From Albifimbria verrucaria (taxonomy: Eukaryota; Ascomycota; Sordariomycetes; Hypocreales; Stachybotryaceae): a stretch of 64,000 bases of DNA. The stretch lies in the NCBI GenBank assembly GCA_020081605.1, contig JAHREC010000013.1:2666001-2730000 (forward strand), written 5' to 3'. The translations under genes and the position numbers were made by a program. Below are positions 22,701-34,292 of this stretch, in pieces (the stretch's first letter is position 1; every line of letters starts with the position of its first letter). The notes below the pieces were generated by a model. It saw only the letters and a program-made list of their open reading frames with translations, had not been told where the DNA came from and ran no database searches.

Positions 22701-23466
22701 CTCCATCTTCCTTTTCAACCTTTTCTTCCTTCTCCCCAGTGTCTCTCTAGCAGAGGGCTGGGTTCTTTTTGTCGATCTTGTCTGTCTGTCGCTACCTCGT
22801 CGCGGCTGCCCTTCGTTCTTTGCTTCCCTTCTCCCGTTGCACGCCTTTTGGTCTCGTCGGATCTCTGTGAGGTCATCCCACCAACCACTAACAGCCAAAC
22901 CTCGACCGAGCTGTCACCTGCCACCACCAATCAACCAACCAACAAACGCAAAATACAGCTCAATCGAAAAAACAACCATCAACACACACTTCGTCATCGA
23001 CTAGGCCTTCCGCCGTGCACTCGTTTACTTCATTTTGATTCACTTGACGTTGAATCAGTTTTCCAACACATCGACTTCTGCCAGCTGCTGCGCAAGCTTC
23101 TTGTCCGCTCGGTTCACTCCACCACCATTTTTCATTGAATTATACCGAGCCCATCCATCTTTGGCAACCATCTATCTTTTTCTTTTTGATCAACTAGATC
23201 CTGGATTATCTGGAACATCATCGTGGACTTTTCATTGTTGTGACCATTGTTCAGTCTTCCGCCTATCAGCACACGATGATCTATTGAGAGAACAACATTC
23301 AGACTCAAAACTTGATAACCCTTAGCACCGACGACATCTTCATTCCGTGAATCGAAACCTCGTTGGTGGATTAGAAAACAGAATCACCTGCCGCCTGTTC
23401 AACCCTGTTGTATATATATACACACATACACCAATATTCACCGGCAACGCCGCACAGACTTATCGA
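19717..23466. other. long intergenic region and leader of the ferric reductase gene
   Basis: About 3.7 kb without a convincing gene: the open frames overlap one another on both strands and have low-complexity Ser/Arg/Pro translations. From about 22490 to 23330 the plus strand is pyrimidine-rich and then CAAC/ACCA-rich, typical of a long fungal leader. A TATATATATA stretch lies at 23412-23421, only 45 bp before the start codon. Confidence 0.5.
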
Positions 23467-25334
23467 ATGGACTCCTACCGAGGCCGGCTCGCCGGCTACG
23501 AGCCCGTCATGTCCTCCGCCACGGTAGACCCTCACTCGCCCCACGCCGTCCGCGCCGAGGTTGACCCTACCTCGACCATTTCTCCCTACTACCAGCAGCT
23601 CAATGGCGTCAACCAGCCCATGAACATGACCTTTAAGGATGTCCTGTGGTGGACTCTGGGAATCGCCGGCCTCATCGTTCTCGTCATCCGCATCATCGAG
23701 ATCTCTTGGGCCCAGATGCGCCACGTCTCCGCCATGGCCGCTCCCCGCGACAAGCAGACTTACTGGAAGGAGGCTCAGTGGAGCTGGATGCCCGGCATGA
23801 AGAAGCACCTCATCTACGCCCCCATCGGTAAGAAGCGACACAACCGTGAGATTCGCTTGTCCAAGGCCGGCAACATCGGTACCCTTCCGTCGCGCCTCCA
23901 CTTCATCATCATCCTCATCTACAGCTTCAGCAACATCGCTTACATGTTCGTCCTCGACTGGACACAAGAGAACAGGTACGCTCTGTGCGCCGAGCTGCGA
24001 GGTCGTTCCGGCACCCTTGGCATGGTCAACATGATTCCTTTGATCATCTTCGCCGGCCGCAACAACCCTCTCATCAGCCTCTTGAAGATCAGCTTCGACA
24101 ACTACAACCTGCTGCACCGTTGGTTGGGCCGCATCTGTGTCATCGAGATCCTCATCCACACCATGGCCTGGAGCATTGTCGTCGTCGCCGACGGTGGCTG
24201 GGCTCTCGTCGGCAAGCTGCTCAGCACCGACATTTTCGTCGCCTCGGGCATGGTCGGCACCGTCGTCATGACCCTCTTGATGATCCTGTCTCTGTCTCCC
24301 ATCAGACACGCCTTCTACGAGACCTTCCTCAACGGCCACATCTTCCTCGCCTTCGTGTGCTTCATTAGCACCCTGATCCACTGCCTCACCCCTCACCTTC
24401 CGGTGAAGCTGCCCCAGCTGCCTTGGATCATCGCCATCATGGGCATCTGGTTCCTCGACCGATTTGCTCGCATCTTCCGCATCCTGTACGCCAACTGGTC
24501 AAGCAAGGGATTCACGGATGCCATTTGCGAGCCCATGCCTGGTGATGTTACCCGCGTCACCCTGCGCCTGCCCCGCCACCTCAAGATCAAGCCCGGCACT
24601 CACGCCTACCTGCGATTTGCTGGCGTCAACGCCTGGGAGAGCCACCCTTCTCCATTGCCTGGGTTGAGCACCAGATCAACAGCCCTCTGCCCATCTCTGA
24701 GAAGGAGCCCCTCAAGGCCATTGACCGCGCTCACTGCACCACCGAGGTCTCATTCGTCATCGGTGCTCAGACCGGTATGACCCGCAAGCTCTTCAACAAG
24801 GCCAAGGCCTCTCCTCAGGGCATCTGCATCAAGGCTGCCATGGAAGGCCCCTACGCTGGCCACCACAGCCTTGACTCCTACGGACATGCTGTCCTTTTCG
24901 CCGGCTCCACTGGCATCACTCACCAGATCTCCTACATCCGCCATCTATTGGAAGGCTACAACGCTGGCACTGTCGCTACCCGTCGTGTCACGCTCGTATG
25001 GATCATTCGTGAGTACGAGTCTTTGGAGTGGGTCCGTCCTTACATGGACACCATCCTCCGCATCCCCAACCGCAAAGACATTCTGCGCATCCAAGTCTTT
25101 GTCACCCGCCCTCAAAACCCGCGCGACATTGTCAGCGCCAGCAACACCGTCAAGATGTTTCCTGGCCGACCCAATGTGCCCCTCATCCTCGTCAAGGAGG
25201 TTCAGGAGCAGATTGGCTCCATGTGCGTCACGGTCTGCGGACCTGGCGCGCTGGCTGACGATGTTCGATCTGCCGTGAGGGCCGTGCAAGGCGACAGCGT
25301 GGTCGACTTTGTCGAGGAGAGTTTCACATGGTGA
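23467..25334 (+). CDS. ferric-chelate reductase, plasma-membrane flavocytochrome
   Basis: Moves electrons from NADPH across the plasma membrane to reduce external ferric chelates, feeding iron uptake. ATG 23467 opens a 622-residue protein; one missing C at CCC 24645-24647 breaks the frame. Parts in order: N-terminal membrane helix (TLGIAGLIVLVIRII), a heme-bearing core with two histidine pairs spaced 14 residues apart (HRWLGRICVIEILIH and HIFLAFVCFISTLIH), an FAD-binding domain with VTLRLPRHLKIKPG and the HPFS motif recovered when the gap is filled, and an NADPH domain with GPYAGHH, VLFAGSTGITHQ and the terminal CGPGALADDVR. No EF-hands and this N-terminal layout favour a ferric reductase over a NADPH oxidase. 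Intronless. Lies between two sulfate-assimilation genes. Confidence 0.9.
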
Positions 25335-25801
25335 TGGGCGAAAAGCGAGTCTTCTAATGTCTTTAACGATGACTGTTGAGCCAAGCGAGGCGTGATTGCG
25401 GGGAAAATTCTATTTCGATTCTTGTCTACATATTTTATTTAATCGGGTGTTATATATATCGGAGAGTTGAGATATCAGTGGAAGGAAGGAAGAGGAAGAG
25501 GAAGATAGACGAGCGAAAGCGTTGCATAGATCTGCATAATGTAGCCGGCGAAATATTGCCTAGACTTCACATATTAGAAGCAAATACAGCTATCTACACT
25601 ATCATACTTGGTTCTTTGTTCTGAAACGTGATTTGCACTAATACGAGACTTGAATGTTTGAAATAATTCTTTTATATAATTGACTTTTTGGGTATCTAAA
25701 TCTATGCATTTGTGCGACCCAATTCAAAACTCCTTTACTATGCTTCCTATCCGTTCGATGCTGCCATTACAAATTCGTCCTCTGAATCATCGACTCGTCA
25801 A
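25335..25801. other. convergent 3' intergenic region
   Basis: AT-rich 3' sequence between the ferric reductase and siroheme synthase genes; no gene seen. Confidence 0.5.
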
Positions 25802-27629
25802 TTAAGCACTTGGCAATGCCACAGAACCGATGACCTCGTCTGCAAGCCCGCTCAAGTTGTCAACCTCCAGGCCCCTGAAGCCTTCCTCAACAGTCCATGG
25901 GCGGCCTTCTTCACTGCGGCTGTGAAGGAACTCGCATGCCCTGCCGACCACGAGCAGACCGGGAGGACGGCTGCCTTCGGACTCGATGGCCTCCGCTACG
26001 AAGCCGAGAGTGGTGCGAATGACGCGCTGGTCGGGGCAGCTGGCACGCTCGATGACGGCGCAAGGGTATCGCGCGGCCACAGGGCACGGTGGACCTCGCT
26101 CGGTTGAGGGGAGGAGGTGGCGGCTGGTCGGTGGTGTTGTCCTCTACGGCGGCTGGCGCAAGCGGCTCTAGCTCGACGTGCGTAGTCAGCTCGCGAACGA
26201 GACCGACGATGCGGTGCAGAGCCATGAGGAAAACGACAGTGCGGGAGGGCACGAACTCAGGCGGGGCCGGAGGCTTGCCCTTCTTGCCCGTGCCGGTGCA
26301 GATGAGGACCTGGTCAGCGACGTCGCGCTGGGTGGGAGGGATGGCGGCGAAGAGCGGTGCGCTGAGGGAGCTGGTGATGCCAGGCAGGACGGTGACGCGG
26401 TCGCCAAGACCGACGGAGCGGAAGTGCTCGACCTCCTCACCGCCACGGCCGTAAATGAAGGGGTCACCCTGCTTCAGGCGCAGGACCGTCTTTCCGGCAC
26501 GGACGCCAGCGAGGGCCATTTCAAGGAGCTCCTCCTGGGCCTTGTCGGCGTTGCCAGGAACTTGCGGGCGATCTGGACGGGGGTGCGGCGCGGGATGAGA
26601 TCCAGTACGCCAGAGGAACAAGTTTGTCGGCCAGGATAATGTCGGCGGACTGGATGGCCTTGTACGTGGCTCGGGTCAGGAGATCTGGGTGTCCGGGACC
26701 ACTGCCGGCGAGGATCACCTTGCCGGCCGGTCGGCTCTCTGGGCTACCACCGTCTGGGCCCATACCTCTTCCCAAAGATTCGGCTTCGCCAACTCCTGGG
26801 TATGATTTGAAAAGGGCATCAATGTCCTCATCAGCAACGCCGGCAAGGCGCTTCAGGGGCCAGTACTCGCAGACCTGGCTAAGCCATCTCATGCGGCGGT
26901 TCTTGGCCTCCTCCTCGGCCAGGATCAGCTTGTTAAACTGAGCGCCCTGGTCGACGGAGTCGTCCAAATCACCGACGGCAAGGCTGTCTTCTTCCTGGAT
27001 GCGGCGGCGGACCTCGCCCAGTCGCGCACAGGCGGGGCCCAGACCCGACGGCAACGAGGCGGCGATCTCGCGGCGGATGCGCGAGGCGAGCTTGCACCCG
27101 CGGCCGTTGGTTGTGACGCCGACTTGGAGAGGGCCGTCGACATGGGTGGAGAGGAGGGTGAAGGTGCAGAGGTCGGGAGCGTCGACGACGTTTACGGGGA
27201 TGCGGTTGCGCTTGCAGAGCTGTGAGATGTGTGCGCCTGGAGAGGGTCGGTTAGTACACTTATACGAGAGCCTCACTGCAATTGACAAGCAGACATACTC
27301 TTAGGGTCCCGAGACCCAGAAGTCACAAAGACAGCATCAACGACATGTCCAACGGCCTCTCTTCCCAGCCTGAAGAGGTCGTCGTCCTCGAACTGCTTCT
27401 TCTCCCACTTTACGGAGCCGTCGTCGATCTTCTGCTGCAGAGCGTAGTGCAGCTCGGCCTCCTCCGGGGCAATGAGGACGGGCAGGGCACCGGCATTCAG
27501 AGACTGGGTGCACCGCGCCGAGGCGAGCGGGTTCGTGCCGACGACGAGGTGGACGTTGCCGGCGCAGTTGAGGCCCGCGAGCAGCGATGTCGGCCTTGGG
27601 GCCAACGGGGATGTGGTTGTGGTGGCCAT
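25802..27629 (-). CDS. siroheme synthase, fused precorrin-2 dehydrogenase/ferrochelatase and uroporphyrinogen-III methyltransferase
   Basis: Makes siroheme, the cofactor of sulfite and nitrite reductases, from uroporphyrinogen III. Exons 27299-27629 and 25802-27236 (intron GTATGT...CCAG, 62 nt) give 589 residues after four single missing bases are allowed for (plus-strand G runs 26615-26616, 26557-26558, 26082-26084, 26064-26066). The N-terminal third is Met8-like (VHLVVGTNPLASARC, then IPVNVVDAPDLCTF and VGVTTNGRGCKLASRIRREI). The C-terminal half is the methyltransferase, with VILAGSGPGHPDLLTRATYK, RLKQGDPFIYGRGGEE, PGITSSLSAPLFAAIPPTQR and AVIERASCPDQRVI. Baker's yeast splits these activities between Met8 and Met1; fusion is usual in filamentous fungi. 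Confidence 0.9.
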
Positions 27630-28648
27630 CTGGCCTTGGGGACTGCGCTCTGCAGTGAATGGCAGACACAATCTAAAGTGAAGCGTTGCAAGGGCTCAAC
27701 GGCCTAACCGTAACGACCTCACAGCGTCTTGTGTGATATGAAGCTCGACCCTGAATCTCAGTAATTAGGGTCTTCGGCTCGTCAGGGTGGGCTGTCTGGT
27801 TATGAGTGGTGGGAGCTAGCTGCAGTACACCAAGCTTCTCAGACCAAGCACACCAATACGTTAAGGAAAGTTTAAAAGAAGAAAAAGTGAGCTCTCTCCC
27901 GCGAGAAACATTAAAAAGCTCCCCAGACAAAGTCCGAAGCGGAGGGCGCTGAGGGATGGGGATGGGGATGGGGATGGGCATCTCCGAGCTCATCGCGAAC
28001 GTTATCGCAAGGGTCCCGACTGATAACACTAAAATGGTGTCATTCGCCCCGGAGAAGCTAAAGAAAAGCGAGAAAAAAGAAAACCGACCCCTCCATCTGC
28101 TTTGGGAACCGCCGGTTATCGGGCCAATCACCTCATTTGCCATTCCAATCACCCGCCGACGTCCCGGAGATGCGCTATTCTGCTGTTCGCAGCCAACCTA
28201 GCCAGCCAGCCCAGCGCTGATACAGTATGCCGCAAGTATGCCGCAAACACTCATCCCTCCTGCATACACCCGACCCTCCTCTAGATATTGCCCTACGACG
28301 ACATGTTGCCTTATCTTATTTTATCCTGTTTTCTGTCTTAACCTCAACGTAACTGATCTACTCTAATTGGCAAGTTCGAATTGTTGGCTCTCTGATCTTA
28401 GTAACACTGCTTACTATTACATGCTCAATGCTGCACACACTCCATCCATTCATATTCGTCTCGTCTCTTACATATCTTACATTTCATTTATACACATAGT
28501 CTGTCCTAGTTTTTCCCTACCTGACCGGCGTTCTAGCCCTGGCCATGTCTATATCTTATCTTACAGCATGAAAATATGATGAGTTATACATTGAGACCCT
28601 TCCTCGTCACCCCAAGGTCTCCTCCTCCCCAGGCTATTCATGTCACTC
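27630..28648. other. intergenic, no supported gene
   Basis: Upstream region of siroheme synthase and 3' region of RSM22. Contains a G-run repeat at 27953-27978; otherwise nothing recognised. Confidence 0.5.
27953..27978 (+). repeat. GGGGAT hexamer repeat, quadruplex-capable
   Basis: Five runs of three or four G separated by AT at 27953-27978, about 325 bp upstream of the siroheme synthase start codon. Short loops between G runs make a G-quadruplex possible on the plus strand, which is the template strand for that gene's promoter. Confidence 0.7.
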
Positions 28649-31215
28649 TTATTGTCCTCCGCCCTGCTTGTTCCTCGCCTCCTCCCTCTCCTCTCGCTCT
28701 AGCTCCATCCTGATATCTTCGTCGATCATCTGTCCCAGCTCTTCATCTTCCGCTGCCTCCTGCGCTGCGATCAGCTCGCGCAACCGGTCGCGCTTCTGGC
28801 TCGCCTTGGTGCCCTGGTTCCTCAGCTCCCGTGCCGCGTTCAACTCGTTGCGTCCCTGACCCGACGCGTCTCGAGCCTTGCGAGCTTTCTTCGACTCAGC
28901 CACCTCTCTGACCCTCTCCTCTGGTCCCTTGCCGGCCCTGATGTCTCGCAACACCCTGGACTTGGCGCCGAGAGCCCAGAGATCTCCCCATCGGGACTTT
29001 CGCGCATCGTGATAGGCCAGTTTGCTGAAGCTCTTTGGCACAGTCCATCGCTCAATCTTTCCAGCCGGAGTGCACAGGTCCATCGTGACGTGCCCTTTTC
29101 TCTTCAGCGGCGGTAACACTAATCTCGGCAGTGACTGCATTGCCGGTTCCGATGTCGCCGTCTCGTAGCCTTGGAAGGCCTCCTGCACGGCTGCCTCGCC
29201 CGAGAGATGATTGTCGTTTGCTACGCCACGCTGCATCGCTACGTAGCTGAACTCCACTTCTCCCATGTTATCCGAGGTTCCGAGAACCTGGCAGTAGAAT
29301 GCTGGTCGCACGAAGCGCTGGCTGAAGTGACAGAAATCCTTACGGCCCCTGCTCTTTCCTGGCTCCTTATACATGGGGCACATCTGGTGGTTTGTGCACG
29401 GCGCGATGATGTGTCCTGGTTCAAGCTCTCTCTGGAAAGCAGGGTTGAAGTCGTCCGTCTCAATCTTGGGCTCGCCGGACCGCGGCAAAGGAATTGCTTC
29501 AAAAGAGTGTCTCGGACGTGGGCCACCGCTTCGAATCCTCGCGGGTGTGCCTTCTCAATGACAATGAGCACACCGCCATCTGGTTTCAAAAGACTCCAGA
29601 GGTTGTTGAGGATGGCTTGTCGGTAATGGTCCTGCTTCTCCTTCAGGAACAGATGAGAGGCAATGATCACATCGTAGCTCTTGCGCGGCTGAGGCTTGTC
29701 ACCGGCATCTAGATGCTCACCACGTGTTTCTCCCGAATGCTCGTAATCCGGTAGTCGAGGCAAGAATGTTGTGTTCGGAAGGAATGTCTTGAGACGGTTT
29801 CTTAGACGTTCGGACCCCACAATGACCGACCTCCGGCCTATCGGTCGTGGTCCTGTCGCCTCACCCTTTTCTTTCAGCACCTCCCACTCTGCTTCCAGCA
29901 TTTTGTCCCATGCAATCAAACCGGCACCACCCGCGCCAGCATCCAGCATGCTTAGCTCCTTCTCTTTACCACTCTTCAACCGTGATTGCAACCACTCCGA
30001 GCCAACACGTCTGCGGACCTCACGTAGAATTGACATGACCGAGGCGTAGGCGGGAGGTAGGTACCCGGCCATAAATGCATCCGCCTCAATCTCCGTCATG
30101 TGGCGCTGGTCTGGGGTAGTCCTACACCACCCATCTGCCCATTTCTCCTCCACTCAGGAGTGGCTGGTGATGTAGGTAGTCCAGCACCCCGAAGGCAGTC
30201 TCCGCAGCCGCCTTGACGTGTCTCAGATGAGTTCGGTCCAGAATATTCCGAATGGGTGCGACCAGCTCGTCCATCGGCAAGACCATTTCAACAGGGTTGC
30301 CGTGGAATCTGCCGTCCAGAGTATAAGGGTGGTATCGCTTATACTCTCCCACGTCGACGCTGTCTCCATCAAAGCCTGCCTCCGCATCCACTTCGTCGAA
30401 AAATTGTTCCTGGGAAGGCGTTTCGGACGCCCAGTCTGAGACTTGTTCCTGGACTTCTTGCCCCGCCTCTTCCTCTTCCTCAGCAGCTAGCTTTGCTGCT
30501 TCCTCCTTTGCTGTTTCTGGGCAGCTTCAAAGTCGAGAACAAGTTGTTGTAGAGCGTCGCGTTCTCTCTGGCTTCTTGCGACCGCGTCCACGTATCCCGG
30601 GGCCGCCTCGGGATCAGATTCAACCAGATCCTGAGGCGACGCCTGTGTGAGCGCATCTGTGGCATCTATTTGCGCAACCTCTTGCTGAATTTCGTAGATG
30701 ATTTCTTCAAACTCGCCACCCTCCAACGGCTTCAACAACGTGCCTTCATTCACCAACCTGGTCGCCCGAGGCCCCATATCCGCATGAGTGTCTATTCCAA
30801 CATCCTCTGGCCTAGTTTCTCGCAGGGGCGGACCGTACAGTCGTTCGTACAGAGCATATTCCTCTTCGTTGAGGTAACCCTTGGGAAGGGTATCTCGGAA
30901 ACGTTGTTTGGCGTCTCGAACGATTTTCTCAATGTCGGTAGGGCTGTCCTGGACCAGATTTGATCCTGACTCTTGCCCAGGCTGATCTGAGACCGGTTTC
31001 GAGTCCGAAGCCGACTCTGAACTTTGCAAACATTTCGATGTCGTGAATGATCGTCTATTCAAAAGTCGGTTGCCGTTTGGAGCTTGCAGCTGAGCTATGG
31101 AAACGAGCGGCTGTCGTTGAAAGCGAGAGTTCAAGGCGCCGTGCCTTGCAAACTGGTAAGAAGCCAAGCTTCTGCAGTTTGGGCAAGCGTTACGGATTCT
31201 ACTGACCGAAAACAT
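28649..31215 (-). CDS. RSM22: Rsm22/METTL17-type mitochondrial ribosome assembly methyltransferase-like protein
   Basis: Acts in assembly of the mitochondrial small ribosomal subunit. From ATG 31215 one intronless frame of 856 residues results if four missing bases are added (near 30505, two at 30149-30158, one at 29490-29491). The N-terminus is a mitochondrial presequence ([14 protein letters not shown], later NRRSFTTSK). The Rossmann core has [14 protein letters not shown] (SAM loop), [12 protein letters not shown] and [22 protein letters not shown] cysteine group follows: [18 protein letters not shown] and AFYCQ, matching the Fe-S ligand region described for METTL17. The C-terminus is Arg/Glu/Lys-rich and helical. 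Length and order fit fungal Rsm22. Confidence 0.88.
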
Positions 31216-32061
31216 CTTGTCCCAAGTCGCCACAGTCTGCCAGCGCAGTTTGCGAAACGCAGAAAGATTCCATCTAGGAAGTTTTGTTTTACGCGACTGC
31301 ACGTGATGCCGCGCGCTATCGATACCGATACCGATAGCGATGGCCAGTCAGATACAGGCCATTACAGTACTGTACAGTAGGTAATGTTAGTTGCTGGGAG
31401 GTTCGCGCTACTGCGCTGCAAACCCCAGCACTTACATGGATCGTCTTTAGTAGATTGAACGGCTGTGGCAAGACTCCATAATTACCTAGATATGGTGTAG
31501 GCTCTTGGCTACTTTTCTGCCTTTTTGCTTTTTTTTCTCCCTCAGCTTCTTCTGAGCGATTTTGCGTGTATTGCTGTCTTTGACATCGCGATCTCGAGCA
31601 ACTCTCGCCTTGGACAGGTTAAGAAGCATTTAACGTAACTTATACGCTTCTCGAGACCCACGTCTTCAAGACATTTAGGTTCGTCCCCACACGCCTAGCA
31701 TAAGCAGCTCTAGCACTTACACCATCCCACATCTCCAGCTGAAGTTCACTTCCGACAGTATGGATATCCCCTCTTTTGGGACTGGGCGTGCAGACCCTTT
31801 CGGTGGCTTCATATTATTCAACAATGATTCCAATCATTCAGGTACTGTGACTTGCATGAGCCGGTGCCCGCTCTGTCTTTCATTCCCCTCTGCGCCGTCC
31901 CTGGGTATCCATCCCATGGCAGTGGTAGCAAAGAGAAATGCAAGGCAGAGCGCGGCTGAGATCATACGGCCTGGAACTTGATCTGGATAATACCAGCGAA
32001 AGGATCATGCTATCTCTCGCCCCTAATTGTCATCAGACGTACTGATAAACGTAGGCCCAAG
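31216..32061. other. divergent promoter region with a possible upstream exon
   Basis: Separates RSM22 from the transporter gene. An ATG at 31760 opens a frame that reaches a GT donor at 31842 (MDIPSFGTGRADPF...), so the transporter leader may carry an intron and an upstream open frame. No other gene seen. Confidence 0.4.
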
Positions 32062-33744
32062 ATGACCGCCCTCGTAGACACATCGTCTACTGCGCATGCA
32101 GCCAAATCCCTTCCCTTGAAACACCCCAAGGCCATGCGGAAAATGGACGGCAGCAGCGTACTGCCAAAGGAAAGGATGAGGCCATGGAGATGGTCGGTGA
32201 GGAGGAGCATGCTGTCGACCCCGCTGTCGCAGCTCGCGCCTTGCGAAAGATCGACCTCTTCCTTATCCCGGCCATGATTGTCGGCTGTACGTGAATTCTT
32301 CGTGACGAGTGAGAATACCTCGGCTAATGTGTTCATCCAGACGGTCTTGTCTATTATGACAAGGCAATCCTTGGGTCTGCCGTACTGTTCGGCATGACAA
32401 CTGACCTCGATCTCACCGTTGTTGATAAATCTACTCAGCCGCCTACTGTTGACACCCGACGCTTGAGCTGGGCGACGTCCCTGTTCTACTTTGGTATGCT
32501 GGCCGGGCTCTACCCCATGACATTTGCCCTTCAGAAATTCAACATCGGCCGAGTCCTCGGAGGTGTTGTCATCCTCTGGGCGGGCATCTGTATGCTCACC
32601 GCGGCTGTGACTTCGTACAAGGGCTTGTATGCACAGCGCTTCTTCCTTGGATTCGTGGAGAGCATCATTCCCACTGGCTTCATGTGCATCATCACTGGAT
32701 ACTATACCCAGGCAGAGCAGTCCTTGCGACAGAGCTGGTGGTTCTCCTCGACTGGACTCTTCACCATCATTGGAGGCGCTCTGAATTATGGCTTTGCACA
32801 GGTTAAAGGAGGCGGCCTTCGCAGCTGGCAGTACATTTATCTGTTTGCTGGTGCTCTGACGTTTCTCTTTGGCCTATTTTGTTTCGTCATACCGAATTCG
32901 CCTGTCACTGCTTGGTTCCTCACCAAGGAGGAGAGGTTCGCTGCTGTCGAGAGACTTAGACATGGACAAACCGGCGTCCGCTGCACCACTTTCAAAATGT
33001 CCCAACTAAAAGAAGCTATCCTTGATATCAAGGTCTGGCTTATTGCATTGATGATGGCCTCCGCATACACCGTCAATGGTGCTGTGAGTGGCTTTGGACC
33101 ATTGATCGTTTCCACTTTCAACTGGTCGACCCTGCACTCTATTCTCTTCCAGTTCCCCTGGGTGGTCTTTGTTTGCTTGTCATCCTCTTGACTGGCTACC
33201 TGGGTTCCAGGTTCAACAACATCCTTATACTCATGTTGATTTTCACCTGCCTCCCTGTCATCGCTGGGTGCGCCATCATCTGGAAAAGCGCATGGACGTA
33301 CCGTGCCGCAGCGCCTGTCATCGGTTACACCATTGTTGGATTCTTTGGAGGCACGGTCAGTCTAATCATCACGATCGGCATGTCCAATGTTGCAGGCCAT
33401 ACAAAGAAAAGCTTCATGGCGGCAACAATTTTCGTGGCTTATTGCGTAGGCAACATCGTTGGTCCTCAGCTCATTTGGAGTCAGACCAAAGCTCAGCATT
33501 ATCCTGCTCTATGGCTCGGCTTGATTATCTGGTAAGCCGCCTATTGCTTTTTAGTAGCTATCACACTAACGCATGAATTACCAGCTACGTAATCTGCATC
33601 CTCTCTTCCGTGGCACTCTACTTTGTCCTACGCAACGAGAATAAGAAACGAGATGCTGTTCCTTTGGATGAGACCGAGCGAGCCAAGTTCGCGTTTCAGG
33701 ACTTGACCGACAAGGAGAACCCGTACTTTCGCTACGTCTACTAA
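32062..33744 (+). CDS. MFS transporter, allantoate permease (Dal5-like) family
   Basis: Likely takes up an organic anion such as allantoate, a vitamin precursor or a small peptide; the substrate cannot be read from sequence. Exons 32062-32286, 32341-33531 and 33585-33744 (introns GTACGT...CCAG and GTAAGC...CCAG, 54 and 53 nt) give 525 residues with two missing G bases restored (32130-32131 and 33160-33162). A soluble N-terminus of about 65 residues precedes RKIDLFLIPAMIV, the usual start of the first helix in this family. About twelve hydrophobic segments follow, with a central cytoplasmic loop (ERLRHGQTGVR) and a charged tail ending NPYFRYVY, as in Dal5-family members. Confidence 0.85.
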
Positions 33745-34292
33745 GCCATCATTAGGCCTGATAGGATAGGATTGGCTCTGTTATCCTGTCTTGAGTGAGG
33801 AGCGTCTGTTGCGAATTACTGGCTTCATGTAATTGTCTTTCTAGTAAACTCATCTCAAGTCAATGTGTGGAGGAGATGTTCAAGAACACTGGTATTCATA
33901 GGCAGATGTGAAAGAAGAAGAGACTAGTTCCATAGGATGAAACAGTATTAATACCAATTCTATATGGAATAGCAACCTACGTATTCTGCAACATTTTCTG
34001 ATTGCTTGCTTATTATTTAGTCCTACAAATACCGAGTGGATATTTCTTAGTGTACTAGGGTCGAAACATATCACGACTCAGTCTGCTAACACTGGACGAG
34101 CGTTTCGTCACCGTGAAGTTCGGACGACTCCTTACAAGAGCAGCATTGCGTACGCCATAGGATAACAGGTGCTCTTCTAATTTATGACATAGTTTGAGTG
34201 CCTTTTGATTGTATACACGATCCATCGTTTCTTCGATTCGCTGAATATCATAACCTCAACGCCAAGCTAAAACAGATTAAACCTCCTTATCC
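33745..34292. other. convergent 3' intergenic region
   Basis: AT-rich sequence between two converging genes; no gene seen. Confidence 0.5.

Noticed and set aside
22530..23138. 202-codon frame upstream of the ferric reductase
   Set aside because: Sits in a pyrimidine-rich leader; the translation is Leu/Pro/Ser repeats and two other frames are open over the same stretch.
23347..23466. Forty extra N-terminal residues on the ferric reductase
   Set aside because: They translate leader sequence containing a TATATATATA stretch; ATG 23467 gives the expected N-terminus for the family.
23371..24396. 341-codon open frame on the minus strand
   Set aside because: It lies exactly antisense to the ferric reductase; its Asp/Glu/Val-rich translation is the usual shadow of high-GC codon usage on the opposite strand.
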